Source: Methylococcaceae bacterium UBA6146 (lineage in GTDB: Bacteria; Pseudomonadota; Gammaproteobacteria; Methylococcales; Methylomonadaceae). From it: DNA of 64,000 nt. Below the pieces are notes generated by a model. The model was not told the origin of the DNA. It saw nothing but the letters and a program-made list of their open reading frames with translations, and made no database searches. Position 1 is the stretch's first letter; every line of letters begins with the position of its first letter. The translations under genes were made by a program, and so were the position numbers. The stretch lies in assembly GCA_002422395.1 (NCBI GenBank), contig DIUY01000012.1:62001-126000 (forward strand), written 5' to 3'. Of the stretch, positions 41,122-50,300 are shown piece by piece.

Positions 41122-42462
41122 ATGATGCGCCGCACCTGTGTGTTACTGCTGTTAATGCCCTTTAGCCTAACGGCCAAAGCCGACGATTTGTTGTCGCTCT
41201 ACCAACGTGCCGTGGAGGCGTCGCCGGCATTGAACGGCAGCGAATACGCCTTGGAGGTTGCCAAAGCGCAAGAAGACCAAGCTTTCGGCAAATTGTTGCC
41301 GCAAGTGAACCTTATGGGCAACTATTCGCTAAACGAGTTCCATAGCAACGGTTCCACGCTTAGCCCCGAAGTCTCAAGCAGCTATCCAGGCATCCGCGCC
41401 AACATCAGCCTGCAACAGCCGTTGTTTGATTTACAGGCTTATCTGCTGATGAAAAGCCAGCAGTCACGCACCTCGCAGGGTGAGGAAAGCCTATTGGCCG
41501 CCCACCAACAACTGATTGCCGACCTGATTGAGCGCTATGTCGATGCCCTCGAAGCCGCTGACAAAAGCGAGATTATTGCCGCCGAGCTGGCCTCCACTGA
41601 ACAACAGCTCAGCCGTGTAAGAGCGATGCAGGCACGGCAAATGGCGATGGTGACTGACCTTTATGAGCTGGAAGCCCGTACCGAAACCTTACGCACCGAA
41701 TTGCTGGACAGCGACAATGACGCCCGTATCGCCCTAGAGAAATTACGCGAGTTGACTGGCAGCCCCGTCACCGGGCTTCAGCCTGCCCGCTTAGATGCCG
41801 TGCAGCCCGCCCCTGAAGGCAAAGTTGAAACTTGGGTGCAGCAAGCAGGCCAGCTAAACCCCGAATTGCAAGCCCTCAGACATGCTGTTGAATCGGCAAA
41901 CCAGCGCATCTTGGCATACCAGGCCGGCCATCTGCCGCGTATTGAACTGCAATTAAGCGAAACTTATAGCGACACTTCCTTCAACAACCGCCAATCACCG
42001 GCTTTTGACATTGGCACAGCCGCCGTGCAGGCCACCTTGCCAATTTATGAGGGCGGGGCCACCAGCGCCCGTGTCCGCGAGGCTGAAGCCCGAAAAAGGC
42101 TGAGTGAAGCCGAACTGGAGGAAAAGCTGCGGGAACTGGAAAAGCTTACCCGCGCTGCCTATCTGGACATGGCCACTTCACCTGCCCGTTGTCAAGCGAC
42201 TGACCGGCAATTGTCCGCCAGCGAAAAATCCCGCGACGCGATGAAAAAAGGCTACGGACTTGGGGTGGTCACCATTGTTGATTTGCTCGATGCCGAAAAG
42301 CGGCTGTCCGAAGCACGGCGGGTGCAACGCCAAGCACGTTACCGATATTTTAAAGCCCGTAGCACGTTGTTTTACCAGGCGGGTCGGTTAATAGCCACTG
42401 AATTGCTGCTGTTTAATCGGTGGCTGGTGTCCGCCGGGCCATCTGCAATAAAAGCCAGATAA
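41122..42462 (+). CDS. TolC-family outer membrane secretion channel
   Basis: 446 residues: signal peptide (MMRRTCVLLLLMPFSLTAKA), then two internally repeated helical-barrel halves starting LLSLYQRAVEASPALNGSEYALE and near LNPELQALRHAVESANQRIL, with the conserved LPQVNLMGNYSL and GGATSARVREAEARKRLSEAELEEKLRELE. Completes the three-part type I system. The gene starts one base after the hlyD stop with GAGG just upstream. Confidence 0.93.
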   Translation: MMRRTCVLLLLMPFSLTAKADDLLSLYQRAVEASPALNGSEYALEVAKAQEDQAFGKLLPQVNLMGNYSLNEFHSNGSTLSPEVSSSYPGIRANISLQQPLFDLQAYLLMKSQQSRTSQGEESLLAAHQQLIADLIERYVDALEAADKSEIIAAELASTEQQLSRVRAMQARQMAMVTDLYELEARTETLRTELLDSDNDARIALEKLRELTGSPVTGLQPARLDAVQPAPEGKVETWVQQAGQLNPELQALRHAVESANQRILAYQAGHLPRIELQLSETYSDTSFNNRQSPAFDIGTAAVQATLPIYEGGATSARVREAEARKRLSEAELEEKLRELEKLTRAAYLDMATSPARCQATDRQLSASEKSRDAMKKGYGLGVVTIVDLLDAEKRLSEARRVQRQARYRYFKARSTLFYQAGRLIATELLLFNRWLVSAGPSAIKAR

Positions 42463-42463
42463 G

Positions 42464-42512
42464 TACATGCTCAAAAGTTTTAGGGCTACGACGCCCGTCC
42501 TCAAAGGACGGG
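42464..42512 (+). repeat. Dispersed element D, copy 2
   Basis: GTACATGCTCAAAAGTTTTA, GGGCTACGAC, then the hairpin CCCGTCC-TCAAA-GGACGGG directly after the tolC-like gene. The hairpin may terminate the secretion operon. The rest of 42513-42785 holds no gene. Confidence 0.65.
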
Positions 42513-42785
42513 TGGTCGCGGCGTCCATTGACGATTGTTTTATGCCCATTTCTTAGCCTTTGTCTATCAATTGCATAGGTTCTTTTTTGATTCCGCCGGT
42601 TAGCCGCCGCCATGCTGTATTTCCAGAGTGCGGTGGTGACTGGGTTACTGCTTGCCTAGGTGGCGTTTGGCCTAGCCGTTATGGGGTTGGCGGGGGGGGG
42701 GTAGCTTGCGCATTGATTTCTCAAAGTCGACCGTAAAAAAGCTATAATTCCGCCACTTAACATGCAACCGCGCAGGAATTTTAGA

Positions 42786-44099
42786 ATGATAGCCGTCGAT
42801 ACCCTCATCCACGCCCGTTGGATCATACCTGTTGAACCCGAGTCGGTAACCTTGGAACACCACACGCTGGTGATTGATGCAGGCAGGATCATTGATTTGC
42901 TGCCTACCGATGACGCCACGCAAAAATATCAGGGCACCAGCACTGAACACCTAAAAAATCATGCGCTACTACCAGGCTTGATTAACAGCCATACCCATGC
43001 GGCGATGACGTTGATGCGCGGGATTGCCGATGATTTGCAGTTGATGGACTGGCTGACTAACCATATCTGGCCGCTGGAGCAAAAATGGATGAACGAAGCA
43101 TTCGTTAGGGACGGGACGGCGCTGGCGATTGCCGAGATGATCCGGGGCGGCACGACGTGTTTTAATGACATGTATTTTTTTCCTGACATCACCGCCCAGC
43201 AGGCCATACAGCATGGCATACGCGCCAGTGTCGGGCTGATTGTGATTGATTTCCCTACGGTCTGGGCGAAAAACAGCGATGCCTATATTGAAAAAGGCCT
43301 GGCCTTGTATGAGCAATTGCACCACCAGCCGCTGATTAGCACAACGTTTGCGCCACATGCACCCTACACGGTTTCTGACACGCCTCTGCAAAAAATCAGG
43401 ACTTTGTCTGATGAGCTGGGCAGGCCGGTACATATCCATGTGCATGAAACGCTGCATGAAGTCGAACAAGCTGAACAACAAAGCGGCAAACGGCCTTTAC
43501 AACGCCTTGATGAACTCGGCCTGGTCAATTCATCGTTAATAGCTGTGCACGCCACTCAGTTGACCGATGCTGAAATTGCATTACTTGCCGAAACAGGGGC
43601 GCATATTGTGCATTGCCCCGAATCTAACTTAAAGCTGGCGAGCGGTTTTTGCCCAGTCGCCAAGTGCGTCGCTACCGGTGTCAATGTTGCGTTAGGTACG
43701 GATGGCGCGGCCAGTAACAATGATTTGGACATGTTCGGGGAAATGCGCACAGCTGCGCTGTTAGGCAAAGCGGTCGCCGGGGACGCCAGCGCCGTACCGG
43801 CGATGACGGCCTTGCGCATGGCGACGATTAACGGTGCGAAGGCGCTGGGGTTGGCTCATGAAACCGGTTCGTTAAGCGTAGGCAAAGCCGCCGATGTGAT
43901 TGCCGTCGACTTGGATTGCCTGGAAACCCAGCCGCTATATTGCCCCGTCTCGCAAATCGTTTATGCCGCAAGCCGCCAACAAGTCACGGATGTCTGGGTG
44001 GCGGGCAGACGTTTGTTAAGCCGCCGCCAATTGACGACGATTAATCTGGATGAATTAAGCACAAAAATCAGGCAATGGCAGCAACGTTTGTCGGCTTGA
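42786..44099 (+). CDS. mtaD: 5-methylthioadenosine / S-adenosylhomocysteine deaminase (TRZ/ATZ hydrolase)
   Basis: Amidohydrolase deaminating MTA or SAH in methionine salvage. 437 residues with metal site LLPGLINSHTHAAMTLMRG, TTCFNDMYFFPD, the third histidine in HIHVHETLHEVEQ, HATQLTDAEIALLAETGAHIVHCPESNLKLASG, and the aspartate in ALGTDGAASNNDLDM. AGGAA precedes ATG 42786. Other members deaminate guanine, cytosine or s-triazines, so the substrate is by family trend. Monocistronic. Confidence 0.88.
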   Translation: MIAVDTLIHARWIIPVEPESVTLEHHTLVIDAGRIIDLLPTDDATQKYQGTSTEHLKNHALLPGLINSHTHAAMTLMRGIADDLQLMDWLTNHIWPLEQKWMNEAFVRDGTALAIAEMIRGGTTCFNDMYFFPDITAQQAIQHGIRASVGLIVIDFPTVWAKNSDAYIEKGLALYEQLHHQPLISTTFAPHAPYTVSDTPLQKIRTLSDELGRPVHIHVHETLHEVEQAEQQSGKRPLQRLDELGLVNSSLIAVHATQLTDAEIALLAETGAHIVHCPESNLKLASGFCPVAKCVATGVNVALGTDGAASNNDLDMFGEMRTAALLGKAVAGDASAVPAMTALRMATINGAKALGLAHETGSLSVGKAADVIAVDLDCLETQPLYCPVSQIVYAASRQQVTDVWVAGRRLLSRRQLTTINLDELSTKIRQWQQRLSA

Positions 44100-44174
44100 C
44101 GTAGAGGCTTACCCAATAGCGGGTTTTGTTGGGGATTTTAATAAACACCAATTATATCAATAAGATATTTTTCA

Positions 44175-44262
44175 GCAGTGGGTTAATCTGGCAATTGCTT
44201 TTTGATAAGACGGTGTGCAAACCAAGGCTTGTGTACCGCCAGCGGATTTACCCCGCCCTTCA
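44175..44262 (+). repeat. Dispersed repeat, family C, degenerate copy 3
   Basis: AGTGGGTTAAT ... GTGTGCAAACCAAGGCTTGTGTACC ... (in two blocks) ending GGATTTACCCCGCCC. Similar in layout to 18048-18143 but diverged. The remaining DNA from 44263 to 44670 is AT-rich and holds no gene. Confidence 0.45.
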
Positions 44263-44670
44263 TTTTTAAGGCGGCTTATTATTGCAACCATTATTTTTAA
44301 CAAAAAACAATCATTTAATTTTGTTAATGATAAGTCCGTCACATTTTCATTTATTTAAAATCCCTCAAGGTGGCTGAAAAAGCTATTTTATGGCAGCATT
44401 CATGGCCGCTTGTTGCAACGCTCAAGCCGCATAAAGATAACAACAAAAAAATAATAGAAGTTATGCGCTGACAAAAAACAATAAAATCAACATCTTATGA
44501 GAAGACATTGTGCAGCCTGAATACCTGCAATGGCTTTGTATTTAATAAGTTGGGGATAATTAGATGGCGGTTGTATGTGCTTTATTTGGACAACCCAGCA
44601 AAAATAAAAAAACCTGTCAATGCGTAACTTCTAAATAATAACAATAAATACTATTTAGAGGAGTAAGCCG

Positions 44671-47373
44671 ATGAAAGACATCTTTCGGCGAATTATTGGT
44701 CAAATGTTAGATCAATACGCAACAGTTTTATTGGTTCTTGGAGCCGTTTCCACCCTAACCTATATGGTTCTTATCACCGATATCCGAAGCCAAGAAGGCA
44801 ACGCCCGGCTCGTTAAAATGAGCACCGAGCAAGGCCAGCTGATTGAGGATATAAATTTTTTGCTTACCCGGAAAACCTATGTCACAGACGAGGATGAATT
44901 GCGGAAAATCGACGCAAAGATCATCACAAACATGACACAGCTAGACCAGTCGCACACCTCGCTAAGGGAAGGTGACCGGTTTGTTAGGGAAGGCGAGCGA
45001 CTGGTTCATGTTCCGGGAAATTTGTCGCAAGATTTAAGGCTAATTTATTTTGACGGTGCGAAGCCGTTAGATTCCCAAATGCGTGATTATCTATCGGCAA
45101 TACGCGAAGTTTACCGGATACCCGCCAATAAGCTTGAGTTAGACAATAATCCTCTGCTCAATAAAATATTCACCCAAATGACACCGCGCCTGCTCGATGA
45201 GATTGGCCGGACAAGTTCGATTTACCAGCGGCAAAGCGAGTCTATGCTAGGCAAGACCGCCAATAAACAGCATTTGATGTATGGGATTGCATTGGCCACA
45301 CTGGCACTGGTGGGCTTGTTGTTGTTGCAACCGCTGGTTGTAAAACTTAAAGAAAGCGCTTTAAAAATGAAGCAGGAAAAAGCATTTGCCGATAATGTTA
45401 TTAATACAACGCAAGCCTTGATTATCGGTGTTGACCCCAACGGGCAGGTTGTCCTTTTTAACCAATATGCGGAAGAAAATAGTGGTTGGTCAGAAGCTGA
45501 GATTAAGGGCAAGGACTTTTTTGACCAATTTATTCCGGTTGATGAGGATTCTTCCACTTTGCAGGCCTTGTTTACTGGGATGATGGCAGGCGCCATTGAA
45601 TTTGCCGATGCCGTGGAAACATCAATGCGCATCAGCACAGGTGACTTTATCAATATTATCTGGAACCCAACGGTTATTAAAGACTCTGCATCTGGGACGC
45701 CGGTTATGTTTCTTGCCACAGGGCTGGACATCACCGAGCGAAAAGTTGCTGAACAAAAAATCCAGCAAGCGAACGCGGAGTTGGCGCAACTGACCGCCCG
45801 GTTACAAGGTGAAGTCAATTTGGCGGCAACCTTGCAACGCTCCATCTTGCCCATGCCAACTATTGAATTGCCAGGCATCCAAGGGTTGGCCAATCTGTTG
45901 ACTTCCAGCGAAGTGGGCGGTGATTATTACGACTATTATAAAGTTGGCGGACACCATAGTATTTTGTTGATTGGGGATGTTAGCGGTCATGGTGTGGCGG
46001 CAGGCACCATGGTGGGTGCGGCAAAGGCGGGGGTTTATCCGCTAATTCATGAAGGTGTGACCAGTCCTAGCGAAATCCTGAACTCCTTAAACGAGACTAT
46101 GCGGGTAACCGCCCAACAATCATTGTTGATGACGATGGCTTGCTTGAGTTTGGATGCCCGCAACGGCAAATTGGTTTTTGCCAATGCCGGACACGTTTTG
46201 CCTTATTTGCTCAGAAACCAAGCGCAACATTGGGAAATGCTGGAAGCATCAGGTTTGCCGTTAGGCAAAAGCGTTGACTCTGACTATCTGGAAACAGCCA
46301 TTGATTTGACGCTAGAAGTCGGTGACCGCCTGTTTTTATATACGGATGGTCTGGTTGAAGAAGAATCACCGTCTGGAGAAGCTTTTGGCTATGACCGCCT
46401 GGAAGAAATACTTAACAGTAATCTCGACGCCGATCCGGAAACTTTGCGCAACATCATCATGGATGCCCTTAGGAGGCATTGCCGCAGTGTGGCGTATACC
46501 GACGACGTCACCATTGTCGTTGTCACCCATACTGACAGGGTAAGCCAAGTGTCCGCCAGCAATGAGGTGAGCGACATTATCCGCATCTCGGAAAATTTTT
46601 ATCGCCATGGCGAACATCCTATCCCCCGTATTTCTAAGGAGTATATTGTTTTTATGGCGGAACAGGGTTACTCCGATTTACTGACCCGCTTTAGTCAAGA
46701 CGGCATTTGCCGGATTCTGCCCAGACATGATGAATTGTGCAGAAAACTGGGCTGGGAACATTTGCTTAACCAACACCACGAATCCCCCGACGATGATTTG
46801 CACACCTTAATCCCCGGACAATCACAGCACCGTCAATTCCAAATCACGCACACTGAAGATAAGCTGTTTATCATGGAAGAAATTCAGTCATGGCTGACCG
46901 ACCAAGGCACATTGTCCAAAGACCATATAGAAGCGTTAATGGTCATCCTCGATGAAATGACTGAAAACAGCTTGTATGCCGCGCCACGGGACGGTAAAGG
47001 GGTCGCGTATTACCGTAAAGGGGAATCCAGGGAATTGTCCGCGCATGAAGAAGTGCGGATTGACATTGCCGTAACGCCCGAATTGTTAGGCCTGATGATC
47101 ACCGACAACTGGGGTACGCTAACCCCTGCCGTTTTCCTTAAAAACATCGCCCACGCAATGGAAAAAGGCGTGGAAGCTGGCATCGGCGGCGTTGGCTTAT
47201 ACATGATGTGGCGGCTATCGGATTATTTGCAAATCAGAGTGTTCCCGCAAAAACGTACTCAGGTCACCACGCTGTGGGATATTAAAAGCACGATTGATAT
47301 GGATGTTGATTCCGGCATTCAATTTATTTATCACACTGAATATGAAGCCGCAGCTTATCCGGTCGGAGTCTAA
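44671..47373 (+). CDS. Membrane sensor with PAS, SpoIIE/PP2C phosphatase and C-terminal anti-sigma kinase-like domain
   Basis: 900 residues. Membrane helix ~15-37, periplasmic PilJ/nitrate-sensor-like region (~38-205), second helix ~206-226, PAS (~240-355, ending GLDITERK), a short coiled coil, then a SpoIIE/RsbU phosphatase (~390-610) with SEVGGDYYDYY, LIGDVSGHGVAAG, LYTDGLVE and YTDDVTIVVV. The C-terminal region ~715-880 resembles the HATPase of RsbW-type anti-sigma kinases (EALMVILDEMTENSLYA as N-box, GIGGVGLYMMWRLSD as G-box). So one chain appears to hold both phosphatase and kinase of a partner switch. The STAS protein follows two bases later. Confidence 0.85.
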   Translation: MKDIFRRIIGQMLDQYATVLLVLGAVSTLTYMVLITDIRSQEGNARLVKMSTEQGQLIEDINFLLTRKTYVTDEDELRKIDAKIITNMTQLDQSHTSLREGDRFVREGERLVHVPGNLSQDLRLIYFDGAKPLDSQMRDYLSAIREVYRIPANKLELDNNPLLNKIFTQMTPRLLDEIGRTSSIYQRQSESMLGKTANKQHLMYGIALATLALVGLLLLQPLVVKLKESALKMKQEKAFADNVINTTQALIIGVDPNGQVVLFNQYAEENSGWSEAEIKGKDFFDQFIPVDEDSSTLQALFTGMMAGAIEFADAVETSMRISTGDFINIIWNPTVIKDSASGTPVMFLATGLDITERKVAEQKIQQANAELAQLTARLQGEVNLAATLQRSILPMPTIELPGIQGLANLLTSSEVGGDYYDYYKVGGHHSILLIGDVSGHGVAAGTMVGAAKAGVYPLIHEGVTSPSEILNSLNETMRVTAQQSLLMTMACLSLDARNGKLVFANAGHVLPYLLRNQAQHWEMLEASGLPLGKSVDSDYLETAIDLTLEVGDRLFLYTDGLVEEESPSGEAFGYDRLEEILNSNLDADPETLRNIIMDALRRHCRSVAYTDDVTIVVVTHTDRVSQVSASNEVSDIIRISENFYRHGEHPIPRISKEYIVFMAEQGYSDLLTRFSQDGICRILPRHDELCRKLGWEHLLNQHHESPDDDLHTLIPGQSQHRQFQITHTEDKLFIMEEIQSWLTDQGTLSKDHIEALMVILDEMTENSLYAAPRDGKGVAYYRKGESRELSAHEEVRIDIAVTPELLGLMITDNWGTLTPAVFLKNIAHAMEKGVEAGIGGVGLYMMWRLSDYLQIRVFPQKRTQVTTLWDIKSTIDMDVDSGIQFIYHTEYEAAAYPVGV

Positions 47374-47375
47374 TT

Positions 47376-48512
47376 ATGAGCATGACAAATACATTTACTA
47401 TCCAACAAATTAGCAGTGACAATAACAGTTATCTTTATAAGCTTATCGGTTCAATCGACGCTCAGGCCGATGCCATATTGGCGACGCTGGCTAGCGTTCC
47501 CGCTAACTCTTATGTGTTGCTGGATTTCAGCTTGGTCGAGCGGGTCAATTCAATGGGCTTATCCCTGCTGCTCAAAGTGTTTGAAGATTGGGAACGGCAA
47601 AAAATACGCATAGAAGTGCAGCATTTGGACCGCATGGTCAGCATGCTGTTTAAAATTACCGGACTTGGGCGCTTTATAAAAACCGACGGCAAAACGTCCG
47701 ATTCAGCAAACGGCACGGCTGTGCTAAGCCCCCAACCTCCCCGCCATTTGGAAACAAAAGCGGTTTCAGTCTCCACCCCCGTGGCACACGACAAGCTGAA
47801 CTTTGTCGCCAGCCTGCAATCGGGGCAACAGCTGACAGGTTGGTATTTGCTAAACACCTATTTACAACGGCGGATGAAGAAAGCCATTCATTTTGAACAG
47901 ACCGCAGACACCCCTAACAGCAATGCGACGGATTTGTTGTTTGCCCGGCCTTTTGAAGCTAGCCAGATGATTATCCAGCACGGATTCATCCCTATCATGC
48001 GGCCAATCAATGAAACTGATGAAGTCGTCATCCTGACCCGGGCGGACGATGATCGGGAATTGGGCAGTTATAACGGCGTATCGGTCAGCACGGCGGCCGA
48101 GGGCAGCTTTGTTTATTTGCTGGGCAGGTTTTTATGTGATGAAAACGGGCTTGATTCCACAAAATTTAATTTCGATTTTGCCGGCAATGAAATCAAGTCC
48201 TTACAATCGCTAATTAGAAAAAAATGTGATCTGGTGTTTATGCTGAAAAAGACCTTCGAAAGCCTCTCTTCATTCAGCCGTAACAATGTAAGAAAATTAG
48301 ATGAAAGCCAGACCAATTTTGCTTGCCACTTGTTTTGTGTGGCTCCCCACTTGCAGGTGGAAGGCGAATTGTTAGCCGACATTCTGATAGGTATGCCCAA
48401 TGACGAGCAAGGGCAACAAATCTTGGAAGACATTCAGGTTGAAGGCTGGATTAAGCCGGAAGCGGGCGAGCTTAAAATGCTACAAATGGTTTATAACCGT
48501 TATGCCGTGTAA
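47376..48512 (+). CDS. STAS domain fused to a PhnD-like periplasmic-binding-fold domain
   Basis: 378 residues, no signal peptide. The N-terminal STAS domain (~8-100) has the anti-anti-sigma signature LLDFSLVERVNSMGLSLLLK, with the serine that would be phosphorylated. After a Ser/Pro-rich linker (~105-138), residues ~139-370 look like a PhnD/PF12974 solute-binding fold: LNFVASLQSGQQLTGWYLLN, TDLLFARPFEASQMI, GVSVSTAAEGSFVYLLGRFL, ADILIGMPNDEQGQQILEDI and GWIKPEAGELKM. A cytoplasmic binding-protein fold joined to STAS suggests ligand-gated partner switching (inference). It forms an operon with the phosphatase/kinase. Confidence 0.75.
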   Translation: MSMTNTFTIQQISSDNNSYLYKLIGSIDAQADAILATLASVPANSYVLLDFSLVERVNSMGLSLLLKVFEDWERQKIRIEVQHLDRMVSMLFKITGLGRFIKTDGKTSDSANGTAVLSPQPPRHLETKAVSVSTPVAHDKLNFVASLQSGQQLTGWYLLNTYLQRRMKKAIHFEQTADTPNSNATDLLFARPFEASQMIIQHGFIPIMRPINETDEVVILTRADDDRELGSYNGVSVSTAAEGSFVYLLGRFLCDENGLDSTKFNFDFAGNEIKSLQSLIRKKCDLVFMLKKTFESLSSFSRNNVRKLDESQTNFACHLFCVAPHLQVEGELLADILIGMPNDEQGQQILEDIQVEGWIKPEAGELKMLQMVYNRYAV

Positions 48513-48651
48513 TCCAATTGCCAATTGGGTTTATTAAGCCGTCTATCCTTTTCTATTATTAGGCGACGTTTTGCAGCTAATGACCTTAGGTTTGTTAGCT
48601 GCTTTACGATTTTGGCGCGTCGGGTTTAAAGCATTTTAAAATCGCCTTAGT

Positions 48652-49707
48652 ATGGTTATCGACTTTTTAATAGTGGGGCAGGGTCTGGCCGGAAGTTTGC
48701 TGGCATGGGAGCTTATCCGGCGCGGCCACAAGGTTGTTGTTATTGATGACGGCAAAGAAAATGCCTCGCAGATTGCCGCTGGGCTGATTAATCCGGTCAC
48801 TGGCATGCGCTTGGTAAAATCGGCTGAGGTGGATGAGTTGCTGCCAGCAGCAAAACAGTGTTATACGCAGCTAGGCCGATTTTTTCAGCAGGATTTTTAT
48901 GTGGAAAAACCGATGTTACGGCTATTGTCCGGCGACAATGAGTTTAAACAAGCTCAAAAACGGCTTAATCAATTGGGTTATCACGCATATTTAGGGGCGC
49001 TTTATCCGCCGGAAAAAAGGCACGCCGATTTTGCCTCGCCTTATGGATTTCTTGAACAGAAACAAACAGGTTATTTATTGACTAGGCCGCTATTAAACTG
49101 TTTAAAAAGTTTTTTTATGGCGAAAGGGTGTTACCAGCCCGTCGAGTTTCAAACAGAAGATGTTCGATTTATGCCGGTGTTGCGCTGGCTGGATATTACC
49201 CCAAAACAGATAATTTTCTGTGAAGGCTATCAGGCAATCAAAAACCCTTGGTTTTCCTGGCTGCCTTTTCAACCGGTAAAAGGCGAAATTTTAACGCTGG
49301 AGCATCAATACAATTTGCCGGACGCCATTATAAATTATGGCAACTGGTTGATCCCATTAACTAAAAAAACATTTCGCATCGGCGCAACGTTTTACCATGA
49401 GACACTGGACAACGTGCCTACCGAGCAAGGCAAATCGGCATTATTAAATGCACTTAACGCCGTTTTATCGCCGTCGCCTATTGCCTTGACCGGACACCAC
49501 GCTAACGTCCGGCCTTGTACACTTGATAAACGGCCATTTATCGGCATCCATCCGCATTATCCGCAATTGGCCATTTTTAACGGCTTTGGTGCCAAAGGCA
49601 GTTTGCAGATCCCCTGGCACAGCCAACGTTTTGCAGATTCATTAAGCCACGGTTCGCAGCCACCTTCTGCCATACAACGCTATTATGCAACACATTTCAC
49701 TGGTTAA
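48652..49707 (+). CDS. FAD-dependent oxidoreductase (DAO family, possible MnmC oxidase-like)
   Basis: 351 residues. FAD-binding motif FLIVGQGLAGSLLAWELIRRG at the start, IAAGLINPVTGMRLVKS (DAO family ATG region), and the C-terminal FAD-contacting NGFGAKGSLQIPWHSQRFAD. Resembles glycine oxidase, DadA and the C-terminal half of MnmC. Its 3' end overlaps the next gene, a YtqB/MnmM-type methyltransferase, by 23 bases. MnmC joins just these two activities (FAD oxidase of cmnm5U, methyltransferase of nm5U), so a split MnmC pathway is proposed. A free amino acid oxidase is the alternative. Confidence 0.8.
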   Translation: MVIDFLIVGQGLAGSLLAWELIRRGHKVVVIDDGKENASQIAAGLINPVTGMRLVKSAEVDELLPAAKQCYTQLGRFFQQDFYVEKPMLRLLSGDNEFKQAQKRLNQLGYHAYLGALYPPEKRHADFASPYGFLEQKQTGYLLTRPLLNCLKSFFMAKGCYQPVEFQTEDVRFMPVLRWLDITPKQIIFCEGYQAIKNPWFSWLPFQPVKGEILTLEHQYNLPDAIINYGNWLIPLTKKTFRIGATFYHETLDNVPTEQGKSALLNALNAVLSPSPIALTGHHANVRPCTLDKRPFIGIHPHYPQLAIFNGFGAKGSLQIPWHSQRFADSLSHGSQPPSAIQRYYATHFTG

Positions 49708-50251
49708 ACTGGCTCATCAAGCCATCAAAGAAAAACTGCGCCCGGAGGATATTGCCATTGATGCGACGCTGGGCAATGGCCTCGACACCGTGTTTTTGGC
49801 CGAACAAGTTGGCTCATCAGGCCGAGTTTACGGTTTCGATATTCAACGGACGGCTGTAGAGGCCGTTGCTTTGAAATTAGCAAGCTGGCGATGCTTAACT
49901 TTGATACACGCTAGCCACGCCGAAATGGATAAGGAAATCCCTGTGCAGGATCACGGCAATATCCGTGCATGTATGTTTAATTTGGGCTATCTGCCCGGCG
50001 GGGACAAGCGCATTATCACCCAAGCAGAATCAACATTAACGGCATTGACTATTGCTAGCCGCATCTTGGTTGATAACGGAGTCCTGACCATTTTGGCCTA
50101 TCCTGGACATCTGGGGGGTGAGTTGGAAACCTTGCAAGTCACAAACTGGTGTGAACAGCTCGACAGGCAACAATTTAAGGCTGAAATGGTTAGCTGTGGG
50201 CAAAACCAAGCGTCCGCACCCAGGTTATTTGTGATTAACAAAATGGGCTAG
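49685..50251 (+). CDS. SAM-dependent methyltransferase, YtqB/MnmM type
   Basis: 188 residues of the PF06962 family (formerly rRNA methylase-like). Motif I region DIAIDATLGNGLDTVFLAEQVG, motif II VYGFDIQ, motif IV-like CMFNLGYLPGGDKRIITQ and ILAYPGHLGGELE are characteristic. YtqB of Bacillus subtilis was identified as MnmM, the enzyme methylating 5-aminomethyl-2-thiouridine in tRNA. The 23-base overlap with an FAD oxidase supports a tRNA wobble-uridine role by inference. Confidence 0.82.
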   Translation: MQHISLVKLAHQAIKEKLRPEDIAIDATLGNGLDTVFLAEQVGSSGRVYGFDIQRTAVEAVALKLASWRCLTLIHASHAEMDKEIPVQDHGNIRACMFNLGYLPGGDKRIITQAESTLTALTIASRILVDNGVLTILAYPGHLGGELETLQVTNWCEQLDRQQFKAEMVSCGQNQASAPRLFVINKMG

Positions 50252-50300
50252 CAAACGGCCATGCCCAAATTAGCCATCAACAGAAATATGTTATAAAAAA

